Part shown: piece by piece, positions 1 through 5,551 of the stretch
How the letters are laid out: each line of letters starts with the position of its first letter
Numbering within the stretch: position 1 is the first letter of the stretch
DNA from: Nitriliruptoraceae bacterium
GTDB taxonomy: Bacteria > Actinomycetota > Nitriliruptoria > Nitriliruptorales > Nitriliruptoraceae
Assembly (NCBI GenBank): GCA_007117945.1
Contig: SKTN01000169.1
Coordinates: 1-8,249, forward strand
Direction of reading: 5' to 3'
DNA length: 8,249 nucleotides
Made by a program: the position numbers and the translations under genes
The notes under the pieces: generated by a model
What the model was told of the DNA's origin: nothing
Databases searched by the model: none
Seen by the model: the letters and a program-made list of their open reading frames with translations, nothing else

Positions 1-672
1 GCTGCCCGCCTCGCGATCCGTATGGACGCCGGGGTGATCACCGACGTGTCGGGCATCGAGCTGGCCGACGACGGCCGCTGGACGGCCACCAAGGAGGTGT
101 TCGGCGGTGACATGATCACCAAGAGCACCGTCGCCGAGGGCAAGCTCAGCTTCCTCGGTGTGGCCTCCAACGCCTTCCCCGCCGAGCCGGGCGACGCCGG
201 CCCCGCGGAGCTCGTGGCCATCGACCACAGCCTGTCGGAGGAGGCCAAGGGCGCCAGGGTCACCGAGGTGGAGAAGGTCGCCGGCGCGGACCGGCCCGAC
301 ATCAGCGAGGCCGCCGTGGTGGTCGCCGGTGGGCGCGGGCTCGGCTCCGAGGACGGCTTCCAGCTGATGGAGCAGCTCGCCGACCTGATGGGTGCCGGCG
401 TCGGCGCCTCCCGCGCCGCCACCGACGCGGGCTGGTACCCGCACCGCTACCAGATCGGCCAGACGGGGCGGACCATCTCCCCGACCCTGTACGTCGGGTC
501 CGGGATCTCCGGTGCGATCCAGCACCGGGCGGGGATGCAGACCTCCCAGAACATCGTGGCCATCAACAAGGACGCCGAGGCACCGATCTTCCAGATCGCC
601 GACTTCGGTGTGGTCGGTGACCTGTACAAGGTGGTGCCGAAGCTCGTCGAGGAGCTGCAGAACCGCGCCTGA
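1..672 (+). CDS. etfA: Electron transfer flavoprotein alpha subunit, 5'-truncated by window edge
   Basis: The frame is open from base 1 (AARLAIRMDAGVITDV...), so the gene starts before the window; 223 codons are visible of a protein usually about 320 aa. EtfA pairs with EtfB and carries the FAD that passes electrons from acyl-CoA and other dehydrogenases to the ETF:quinone oxidoreductase or related acceptors. The visible part holds the end of the N-terminal domain and the whole C-terminal FAD-binding domain: VVAGGRGLGS at about 320-350, ASRAATDAGWYPHRYQIGQTG at about 405-470, and the family signature LYVGSGISGAIQHRAGM at 487-540, followed by INKDAEAPIFQIADFGVVGD. All typical FAD-contacting stretches look intact. 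Internal ATGs such as base 22 are not the true start because homology continues upstream. It converges on the csbD-like gene. Identity is very secure; etfB would be expected upstream, outside the window. Confidence 0.97.
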   Translation, partial: AARLAIRMDAGVITDVSGIELADDGRWTATKEVFGGDMITKSTVAEGKLSFLGVASNAFPAEPGDAGPAELVAIDHSLSEEAKGARVTEVEKVAGADRPDISEAAVVVAGGRGLGSEDGFQLMEQLADLMGAGVGASRAATDAGWYPHRYQIGQTGRTISPTLYVGSGISGAIQHRAGMQTSQNIVAINKDAEAPIFQIADFGVVGDLYKVVPKLVEELQNRA

Positions 673-696
673 GGGGCCCAGGCCCCCGGATACGAG

Positions 697-728
697 CGAT
701 GCCCCGGCCGAAGGTGGCCGGGGCATCG
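697..728. terminator. Perfect 13-bp hairpin between convergent genes, likely bidirectional terminator
   Basis: Bases 697-709 (cgatgccccggcc) and 716-728 (ggccggggcatcg) are exact reverse complements around a 6-nt loop. The hairpin begins 24 nt after the etfA stop and ends 17 nt before the csbD-like stop, so it could end transcripts from both sides. Neither strand has a T-tract after the stem, which is common for terminators of high-GC actinobacteria. The structure is seen directly; the terminator role is inferred from position. Confidence 0.75.
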
Positions 729-745
729 TGGCGTCGAGGGGTGTG

Positions 746-949
746 TCAGTGCTGCTCGTCCTCGTCGCCGGAGATGGCGTCCTTGGCGGCCTCGGAGGCG
801 CCCTTGACGGTGTCCTTGGCGTCGTCGACCTTCTCCTTGAACTTGCCCTTGGCGTGCTGGGTCTTGCCCTCGGCCTCGAGCTCCTCGTTGCCCGTGACCT
901 TGCCTGCGGTCTCCTTGGCCTTACCGGCGAAACGGTCCTGGTTGCTCAT
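746..949 (-). CDS. CsbD-family small stress-response protein
   Basis: A 67-aa, very hydrophilic, Lys/Glu/Asp/Ala-rich protein starting MSNQDRFAGKAKETAGKVTG, with the CsbD-like pattern 'GKAKETAGKVTGNEELEAEGK' spread over residues 9-29, followed by a second helix of the same type (AKGKFKEKVDDAKDTVKGAS). It has no signal peptide or membrane segment. CsbD proteins are small and probably helical, and are induced by general stress (SigB control in Bacillus); their molecular role is unknown. The start ATG at 949 is preceded on the minus strand by gaggag with 6 nt spacing, a strong ribosome binding site. The frame is open further upstream to 1189, but that extension is not CsbD-like and lies over the end of the YbaK-type gene. 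The 143 nt between this gene and the YbaK gene should hold its promoter; I could not pick a convincing -35/-10 or stress-sigma site there. Confidence 0.93.
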   Translation of the reverse strand: MSNQDRFAGKAKETAGKVTGNEELEAEGKTQHAKGKFKEKVDDAKDTVKGASEAAKDAISGDEDEQH

Positions 950-1062
950 GTGCGGCTCCTCATGGCCTGTGTGGCCGTCGTGGGAGGGTGGCCTGGCAGT
1001 GTGCGGCACAGCCGGCCCCCGGTCGAGGCCCGCGGTGGGGTCGTATGGCCGGGGTGCCGGTG

Positions 1063-1084
1063 GTGCGCCGGTCGCCTGGCGCAC
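1063..1084 (-). terminator. Hairpin just downstream of the YbaK-type gene
   Basis: Bases 1063-1069 (gtgcgcc) and 1078-1084 (ggcgcac) form a perfect 7-bp stem with an 8-nt loop. It lies 8 nt beyond the stop of the leftward YbaK-type gene and before the csbD-like gene. No T-tract follows. It is a plausible terminator for the two-gene leftward unit, but short inverted repeats of this kind arise by chance in such GC-rich DNA. Confidence 0.4.
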
Positions 1085-1092
1085 GGTGGACG

Positions 1093-1560
1093 TCAGGCGG
1101 TGACGTCCACCACCTCGGCGCCGCTGGTGGCCACCAGGGTCGCCGGATCGATGCCGAACACCTGGGTCGGGGTGCCGGCGGCCGCCCACACCCGCTCGAA
1201 GCGGGTCAGGTCACGATCACACAGGACCCTCAGCTCGGTGTCGAGCCCGAAGGGGGGCGTGCCGCCGATCGCGTACCCCGTCGCCTCGCGCACCTCGCTG
1301 GCGCTCGCCTTGCGGACCGAAGCGGCGTCCAGCATGGCCGCCAGCCGGGCCTCGTCCACGCGGTTGGCTCCCGAGGTGAGCACCAGCACGGGCGTGTCGT
1401 CGGCGAGGAACACGAGGGACTTCACGATCGCCGCGACCTCGCACGAGATCGCACGGGCGGCATCCTCGGCGGTGCGGGTGCCCTCGGGGAAGCGCGCCAC
1501 CTCGGGGGTGACGCCACGCTCCGCCGCGCGGGCCAGGAACCGGTCGGCACCGCCTGCCAT
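1093..1560 (-). CDS. YbaK/EbsC-type aminoacyl-tRNA deacylase (trans-editing domain)
   Basis: A 155-aa stand-alone protein matching the YbaK/ProX/EbsC fold. Family members hydrolyse mischarged aminoacyl-tRNAs, such as Cys-tRNA(Pro) or Ala-tRNA(Pro), in trans. Visible hallmarks are AAIVKSLVF with the invariant Lys at residue 47, LTSGANRVD at 62-69, the long substrate loop ATGYAIGGTPPFG at 93-105, and the C-terminal FERVWAAAGTPTQVF at 121-135. Length is normal for the family and no key element appears missing. The ATG at 1560 is preceded by ggga about 9 nt upstream. It follows the 131-aa unknown gene by 18 nt in the same direction, so the two are probably co-transcribed. Which mischarged tRNA it edits cannot be told from sequence; the GGTPPFG loop resembles actinobacterial relatives of YbaK rather than ProXp-ala, but this is an impression. 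Confidence 0.9.
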   Translation of the reverse strand: MAGGADRFLARAAERGVTPEVARFPEGTRTAEDAARAISCEVAAIVKSLVFLADDTPVLVLTSGANRVDEARLAAMLDAASVRKASASEVREATGYAIGGTPPFGLDTELRVLCDRDLTRFERVWAAAGTPTQVFGIDPATLVATSGAEVVDVTA

Positions 1561-1578
1561 CGCTGTCGCTCCCGTCGC

Positions 1579-1974
1579 TCAGCCCTGGAGGGTGACGCTA
1601 CCGCGCAGCGGCTCGGCGTCGGCGGCGAGCTCCACCTCGACCTCGAGGGTGGCGCCCGTGGCGGGGGCGGCGACGATCCGGACCTCGCCGTTGGAGAACC
1701 AGCGGTCACCGCGGCCCACGGCGTCGAAGACCTCGACCTCCGCGCCGTCGATGCGGACGCGCCAGGCCTCCTTGGGGGGCACCCGGCGGGCCAGGCGCTG
1801 CTGGCCGGCGACGTCGACCCGGGCGAAGCGCAGGTCCGACCATCCGCCCCAGCGCTCCAGGCTGAGCAGGGTGAGCCGGTGACCGAGCGCGGTGCCGAGC
1901 TCCACACCGAGGGGGATCACCCCACCGGGCACGGGGGGGAAGGGGGCGTCGTAGGGCAGATGGGGAGCGCTCAC
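1579..1974 (-). CDS. Conserved-looking hypothetical protein, 131 aa, function unknown
   Basis: I do not recognise a named family. The protein (start VSAPHLPYDAPFPP, with V being the GTG start) has a Pro-rich N-terminus, then LLSLERWGGWSDLRFARVD at residues 36-54, PPKEAWRVRIDGAEVEVFD at 66-84, GRGDRWFSNGEVRIV at 87-101, and alternating hydrophobic/charged strands to the end (TLEVEVELAADAEPLRGSVTL). This suggests a small all-beta domain. It has no signal peptide, membrane segment or Cys. The frame is also open from a GTG at 2028, but GTG 1974 is preferred: it has ggcgaggcgagg just upstream, leaves room for the divergent promoter, and removes an unlikely 18-residue extension abutting the divergent gene's start. 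It lies 18 nt before the YbaK-type gene, so the two likely form one transcript. Good codon structure and the ordered strand pattern make it a real gene. Confidence 0.8.
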   Translation of the reverse strand: MSAPHLPYDAPFPPVPGGVIPLGVELGTALGHRLTLLSLERWGGWSDLRFARVDVAGQQRLARRVPPKEAWRVRIDGAEVEVFDAVGRGDRWFSNGEVRIVAAPATGATLEVEVELAADAEPLRGSVTLQG

Positions 1975-2009
1975 GGGTCCTCGCCTCGCCGGGTGGGTCG
2001 GGGACACCG

Positions 2010-2019
2010 ACGCTACCGT
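2010..2019. promoter_or_regulatory. Overlapping divergent -10 elements sharing one TA
   Basis: In the 55 nt between the two divergent starts (1974 minus, 2030 plus), TACCGT at 2014-2019 fits the actinobacterial TAnnnT -10 rule on the plus strand. TAGCGT at 2015-2010 fits it on the minus strand. Both use the same TA pair. The predicted plus-strand transcript start, near 2026, falls almost at the ATG of the cysteine desulfurase gene, which has no ribosome binding site upstream. The predicted minus start, near 2003, leaves a leader of about 29 nt containing the Shine-Dalgarno-like sequence. No good -35 is visible for either. This is inference from sequence only. Confidence 0.4.
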
Positions 2020-2029
2020 CACGGCCACG

Positions 2030-3214
2030 ATGACGACCTACCTCGACCACGCCGCCACCACCCCGCCCCGCCCCGAGGCGCGGGCGGCCCTGTCGCGCTG
2101 GTTGGAGGCCGCCAACGCCTCCGCCACCCACCTCGCCGGTCAGGCCGCACGGGCCGCCGTGGAGGAGGCGCGCGAGGCGGTGGCGACCGCCCTCGGCTGT
2201 TCCCCCCACGAGGTGGTGTTCACCTCGGGCGGCACCGAGGCGGACAACCTGGCCATCAAGGGTGTGGTGTGGGCGGCGCGGGAGCGCACCCGCGGCGTGC
2301 CCCACCTGGTCACCACCGCCGTGGAGCACCCCGCGGTGCTCGACCCGGCCCGCTGGCTGGCTGCCCGCGGCGATGTCCGGCTGTCGGTGGTGCCGCCCCG
2401 CCGTGACGGCCGCGTCGAGGTGGAGCAGGTGCTGGACGCGGTGGGGCCGGACACCGCCCTGGTCAGCGTCATGGCGGCGAACAACGAGCTGGGCGCGGTC
2501 AACGACCTGCCCGCGCTGTCCGCTGAGCTGCGCGCCCGCGGCGTCCCGCTGCACACCGACGGGGTCCAGGCGGCGGCGACCCTCGATGTCGACGTGCGAG
2601 CGTGGGGTGTCGACGCCCTGGCACTGTCGGCCCACAAGTTCGGTGGGCCCCAGGGCGTGGGCGTCGCGGTCCTGCGGCGCGGGCTTGCGGTGGTGCCCCT
2701 GTCCCACGGGGGCGGTCAGGACCGCGGTGTGCGCTCCGGCACCTTCGCCGTGGCACTGGATGCCGCCTGTGCCGCCGCGCTGACCGCCGCCGTCGCCGAG
2801 CGGGAGGCCCTGCGGACCCGGCTGCGCGGGTGGACGGACCGGCTGGCCGGCGCGGTCACCGCGCTGGAGGGGGTCACGCGTTCCGGCCCCCTGCGGGCCG
2901 AGGACCGGCTGGCCTCCCACGTCCACCTGCTGATCGAGGGCGTCGACCCCACGGCCCTGGCGCTCAGCCTGGACCTGGTGGGGGTGGCCGCCTCCGCGGG
3001 TGCCGCCTGCGGGGCCGGGGCCACCAAGGGCTCACCGGTCCTCGAGGCCTGTGGGCTCGAGGGCGCCCCCCTGCGCTGCAGCCTCGGCTGGACCACCACC
3101 GACAGCGAGGTGGAGCGTGCCGTCGAGGTGCTCACCACGGTGGTCCCCGTGCTGCAGGCGGGAGCCGCGCCCCGTGCCGCCGCCGGGGCCCTCGATGCGG
3201 TGGTGGGGTCCTGA
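2030..3214 (+). CDS. iscS: Cysteine desulfurase, class I NifS/IscS type
   Basis: A 394-aa PLP enzyme that takes sulfur from L-cysteine as a protein persulfide. It shows YLDHAATTP at residues 4-12, SGGTEADNLAIKG at 66-78, the PLP-stacking His100 in EHPAVLD, MAANNELGAVND at 148-159, HTDGVQAAATLDVDV at 175-189 (Asp177 and Gln180 contact PLP), the Schiff-base Lys203 in LSAHKFGGPQGVG, RSGTFAV at 235-241, and the catalytic Cys327 in ASAGAACGAGATKGSP (321-336). The loop form is that of class I enzymes. The ATG at 2030 fits the family N-terminus exactly but has no Shine-Dalgarno sequence, suggesting leaderless or near-leaderless translation. Its stop overlaps the mnmA start by one base (tgatg), so the main sulfur acceptor is probably MnmA; it may also feed Fe-S assembly. 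The choice between the names iscS and nifS is not settled by sequence. Confidence 0.95.
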   Translation: MTTYLDHAATTPPRPEARAALSRWLEAANASATHLAGQAARAAVEEAREAVATALGCSPHEVVFTSGGTEADNLAIKGVVWAARERTRGVPHLVTTAVEHPAVLDPARWLAARGDVRLSVVPPRRDGRVEVEQVLDAVGPDTALVSVMAANNELGAVNDLPALSAELRARGVPLHTDGVQAAATLDVDVRAWGVDALALSAHKFGGPQGVGVAVLRRGLAVVPLSHGGGQDRGVRSGTFAVALDAACAAALTAAVAEREALRTRLRGWTDRLAGAVTALEGVTRSGPLRAEDRLASHVHLLIEGVDPTALALSLDLVGVAASAGAACGAGATKGSPVLEACGLEGAPLRCSLGWTTTDSEVERAVEVLTTVVPVLQAGAAPRAAAGALDAVVGS

Positions 3215-4350
3215 TGGCGCGGGTGCTGGTGGCGATGTCGGGCGGCGTGGACAGCGCCGTGGCGGCGGCCCTGCTGGTGGACCAGGGCCATGAGGTCACG
3301 GGCGTGCACCTCAAGCTCGCCGATCTGCCCCTGGACGAGCAGGTACCGGGCCACGGCTGCTGCACCCTCGACGACGCCCAGGACGCCCGGCGTGCCGCCC
3401 AGGTGCTCGGCATCCCCTACTACGTGTGGGACATGAGCGAGGTGTTCGAGCGGGAGGTGCAGACGCCCTTCGCGCAGGCCTACGCCGCAGGGGTGACCCC
3501 CAACCCCTGCGTGACCTGCAACGAGCGGGTCAAGTACGCCGCCCTGCTGGAGCGCGCCCAGGCGCTCGGCTTCGACGCCCTGGCGACGGGCCACCACGCG
3601 CGGCTGCGGCGCGGCGGCGCGCCCGTGGTCGCCCCCGGTCCCGAGGTGGAGCTCCACCGCGCCGTCGATGGGGCGAAGGACCAGTCCTACGTGCTGTACG
3701 TGGCCACCCCGGAGCAGCTCGCCCACACCCTGCTGCCCGTCGGCGAACTCACCAAGGCCGAGGTGCGCGAGGTCGCGACCCAGCGGGGCCTGCGGGTGGC
3801 GAACAAGCCGGACAGCTACGACGTCTGCTTCATCCCGGACGGCGACACCGCGGGGTACCTCTCGCAGCGTCTGCCCGTGGCGGCCGGCCCGATCGTCGAC
3901 GCCGATGGCCAGGTGCTGGGCAGCCACGACGGGGTGTGGCGCTTCACCGTCGGCCAGCGTCGGGGGCTCGGCCTCGACCACCATGAGCGGCGGTTCGTCA
4001 CCGACGTGGACGCCGAGCGCGCCACGGTCCGGGTCGGGCCGCGGGAGGAGCTCGCGTGCCACTGGGCGGAGCTGGCCGCGCCGTCCTGGACCACGGGTGT
4101 GGCGCCGGAGGGCCCCGTGCGCGTGCAGGTGCGGGCCCACGGCCGGTCGGTACCGGGCCGGATCGTGCCCGCTGCCCGGGGGGTCCGCCTGGAGCTGGAC
4201 GAGCCCGTGTACGGCCTCGCCCTCGGCCAGGCTGCGGTGGTCTACAACGGTGACGACGCCGTGTGTCTGGGAGGGGGTCGCGTCGTGGCCGCCGAGCGCC
4301 CCGCGGGGATGCCGCTGACGGGGTCCGCTGCGCCCGCTGGACGGAGCTGA
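3214..4350 (+). CDS. mnmA: tRNA-specific 2-thiouridylase MnmA
   Basis: A 378-aa ATP-dependent enzyme that thiolates U34 at C2 in the anticodons of tRNA(Lys), tRNA(Glu) and tRNA(Gln), using sulfur from a cysteine desulfurase. It carries the PP-loop SGGVDS at residues 9-14, GCCTLDDAQDARR at 48-60, the nucleophile loop TPNPCVTCN at 95-103 (Cys102 aligns with the E. coli nucleophile; Cys99 makes a CxxC as in many Gram-positive forms), ATGHHAR at 124-130, AKDQSYVLY at 154-162, the second catalytic Cys205 in SYDVCFIPDGD, FTVGQRRGLG at 244-253, and the C-terminal beta-barrel ending in LGQAAVVYNGDDAVCLGGG. The ATG at 3214 overlaps the preceding stop, implying translational coupling. About 23 residues follow the usual LGGG end (VVAAERPAGMPLTG...), low in complexity and overlapping the antisense HNH frame, so the stop may have drifted. 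Catalytic parts are complete. Confidence 0.97.
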   Translation: MARVLVAMSGGVDSAVAAALLVDQGHEVTGVHLKLADLPLDEQVPGHGCCTLDDAQDARRAAQVLGIPYYVWDMSEVFEREVQTPFAQAYAAGVTPNPCVTCNERVKYAALLERAQALGFDALATGHHARLRRGGAPVVAPGPEVELHRAVDGAKDQSYVLYVATPEQLAHTLLPVGELTKAEVREVATQRGLRVANKPDSYDVCFIPDGDTAGYLSQRLPVAAGPIVDADGQVLGSHDGVWRFTVGQRRGLGLDHHERRFVTDVDAERATVRVGPREELACHWAELAAPSWTTGVAPEGPVRVQVRAHGRSVPGRIVPAARGVRLELDEPVYGLALGQAAVVYNGDDAVCLGGGRVVAAERPAGMPLTGSAAPAGRS

Positions 4351-5355
4351 CGCCGGTGCGGGGGATCGCTGGTGGCGATCCGGCGTCCCCGTCGCACGGT
4401 CACCACCCCATCAGGGGTCATCGACAGCGACCAGCGGCCCAGGGTGACGGCGGTGTGGTGCCGGCGACACAGGCCCACCAGGTTGTCGCAGGTGGTCGGG
4501 CCGTCCTTCTCCCGCGGTAGGACGTGGTGCAGATCGAGGTAGCGGGGCGGTGCCTGGCAGCCGGGGAAGCGGCAGCCGCGGTCGCGGGCGAGCACGGCGG
4601 CGCGCACCGGTGCCGGGATGGTCTCCACGGGTGCGGTGCTGCCCAGCAGCGCACCATCGTCGTGGAGGACCAGCTGCAGGTCCGCATCGGAGGCGAGCCG
4701 CCGCACCATCGCCGGGGTGAGCCGCGGCGGCTGTCCCACGCTGGCCCACAGCAGCCGGGAGGCGCTGGCGAGCTCGTCGTGGCCGGTGAGCGTCGCGACG
4801 TCGGTCACCACGAGGAAACGCGGCCGCGCACGGCGGGTCCGGCCGCCGCCCGCAGCGCCGGGGGTGACACCGGCGAGGTGGTCCTCGGCCAGGCGGATGA
4901 GACCATCGGCACGTTGGCGCCCCCGCGAGCGACGTTGCCAGGAGGCCGGCACCACGGGCTGCTCGGGGGAGGTGTCGTGCGCGTGGGCGGTAACGTCCTT
5001 CGGCCCGCGGAGGGTGGGGGCGCCGCGGACTCGATCGCCTCCAGCAGGGTGGCGCCCGACGCCGCGTCGAGCCCGAAGTAGCCCGTGAGGCTCCCGTCGA
5101 GCCGTGGCTGCAGGGCCAGGAAGCGGTCCTCGATCGGTCGGAGCTGGTCGCGGTCCCGGGCGGCCGGTGCCAGACGGGCGGCGGTGTCACGCACCGCCTC
5201 CACCACCTCCTCCGGGTCCAGGCGGCGGTGCGCAGCAGCGCACGGCGTTCCCGGCCGGGAAGTGGCCCCTGGGCCGCCAGGAAGGACTCCAGGGTCAGGC
5301 CCGCGTCACGCGGCAGTCCCGGCGCCGGGTGCCCGGTGCGGTGCAGATCGGCGAC
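4242..5355 (-). pseudogene. DUF222/HNH endonuclease (13E12-type) gene, frameshifted and internally deleted
   Basis: Leftward remnant read in three successive frames. Segment 1 (5355 to about 5221) gives AGLTLESFLAAQGPLPGRER. Segment 2 (about 5221 to 5018) gives LDPEEVVEAVRDTAARLAPA...FLALQPRLDGSLTGYFGLDAASGATLLEAIESAAPP. Segment 3 (about 5019 to 4242) gives RGRQRADGLIRLAEDHLAG...FLVVTDVATLTGHDE, then the HNH domain CRFPGCQAPP..DLHHVLPREKDGPTTCDNLVGLCRRHH at 4574-4455. These are consecutive blocks of DUF222 plus a C-terminal HNH nuclease. The second break sits at a G5 run (plus strand 5016-5020), where one extra base would restore the frame. At the first break (5221), about 50-60 residues usual in the family also seem missing, as is the N-terminus. 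No start codon is in frame with segment 1. The HNH metal and catalytic residues look intact. The last 109 nt overlap the mnmA 3' end antisense. The family is a repeated, mobile-like set in mycobacteria with no settled function. Sequencing error at the G run is possible, but would not explain the first break. Confidence 0.82.
4349..4387 (+). terminator. Stem-loop at the mnmA stop, candidate terminator
   Basis: Bases 4363-4369 (ggatcgc) pair perfectly with 4375-4381 (gcgatcc) around a 5-nt loop, and outer arms 4349-4354 (gacgcc) and 4382-4387 (ggcgtc) can extend the stem with an 8-nt bulge on the left. It starts at the mnmA stop codon. No T-tract follows. The same bases lie inside the antisense 3' end of the HNH gene remnant, so the hairpin may partly reflect coding sequence there. 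Position supports a terminator for the desulfurase-mnmA unit, with moderate confidence. Confidence 0.45.
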
Positions 5356-5360
5356 ATGGG

Positions 5361-5376
5361 GCGAACAGACGTTCGA
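5361..5376. promoter_or_regulatory. LexA (SOS) box
   Basis: gcgaacagacgttcga matches the Gram-positive/mycobacterial LexA operator CGAACrnryGTTCG at every position and the extended palindrome TCGAAC-N4-GTTCGA at 11 of 12 fixed bases (first T is G). It lies between the leftward HNH remnant and rightward ligA. On the minus strand it starts 10 nt downstream of a perfect TTGACA, so it covers the spacer and -10 region of a leftward promoter, the usual arrangement for LexA repression. It is 175 nt from the ligA start. 13E12-type genes of M. tuberculosis are known LexA targets, which supports assigning it to the HNH gene. The match is seen; LexA binding is inferred. Confidence 0.75.
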
Positions 5377-5386
5377 TACAGCCTGC

Positions 5387-5392
5387 TGTCAA
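5387..5392 (-). promoter_or_regulatory. Consensus -35 (TTGACA) for leftward HNH-remnant promoter
   Basis: The minus strand reads ttgaca at 5392-5387, followed by gcaggctgta and the LexA box. A spacer of 17 nt puts the -10 at tctgtt (5369-5364), a poor match, so the -10 is uncertain and may depend on another sigma factor or spacing. A leftward ATG at 5357 lies directly after the box but opens only a 20-codon frame unlike DUF222, in keeping with loss of the original 5' end. Confidence 0.4.
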
Positions 5393-5493
5393 CCCCGTCC
5401 CGGCGGTGCCTGTGGACGCCCGCGATCCGGACGCAGCAGGGAGCGCAGCCGGCGGATCCGTGGAACGCGAGGTCCGCGGGCCGCCCACGTCAG

Positions 5494-5499
5494 TAGCCT
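5494..5499 (+). promoter_or_regulatory. Possible -10 element of ligA
   Basis: tagcct fits TAnnnT and lies 52 nt upstream of the ligA TTG, giving a leader of about 45 nt. No convincing -35 is found 16-18 nt upstream. It is the best candidate I see in the 175-nt ligA upstream region (5377-5551), which otherwise shows no gene. Confidence 0.3.
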
Positions 5500-5540
5500 C
5501 GAACCGCCCGCTGCCGGACACACCTGGCGTGCGAGGAATC

Positions 5541-5546
5541 AGGAGA
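5541..5546 (+). promoter_or_regulatory. Ribosome binding site fixing the ligA TTG start
   Basis: aggaga lies 5 nt before the TTG at 5552. The frame is open further upstream, but that sequence is not ligase-like and crosses the SOS-box region, whereas the protein from TTG 5552 begins 20-25 residues before the conserved N-terminal Ia domain, as is usual for LigA. Confidence 0.8.
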
Positions 5547-5551
5547 GCCCG

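Noticed and set aside
746..1189. Extended 147-aa version of the CsbD-like protein
   Set aside because: The first 80 residues are Arg/Gly/Pro-rich and overlap the YbaK-type gene; the ATG at 949 has a strong ribosome binding site and begins exactly at the family N-terminus.
392..1882. 496-codon plus-strand open frame across etfA, csbD-like and YbaK regions
   Set aside because: It crosses four well-supported genes and a strong hairpin, and its product is Ser/Arg/Pro low-complexity sequence.
1975..2028. GTG at 2028 as start of the 131-aa unknown protein
   Set aside because: It would abut the divergent desulfurase start and fill the only space for both promoters; the internal GTG at 1974 has its own Shine-Dalgarno-like sequence. 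It is not fully excluded.
1706..2926. Long minus-strand open frame antisense to the cysteine desulfurase
   Set aside because: No family motifs; a shadow of the desulfurase codon bias and of the small unknown gene.
5004..5030. Programmed ribosomal frameshifting in the HNH gene
   Set aside because: No clear slippery heptamer and no strong downstream structure was evident, and a second frame break with apparent missing residues near 5221 favours decay.
5228..5551. Upstream extension of ligA to an ATG at 5228
   Set aside because: The extra 108 residues are not ligase-like and cover the HNH remnant and the LexA box; TTG 5552 has a well-spaced Shine-Dalgarno sequence.
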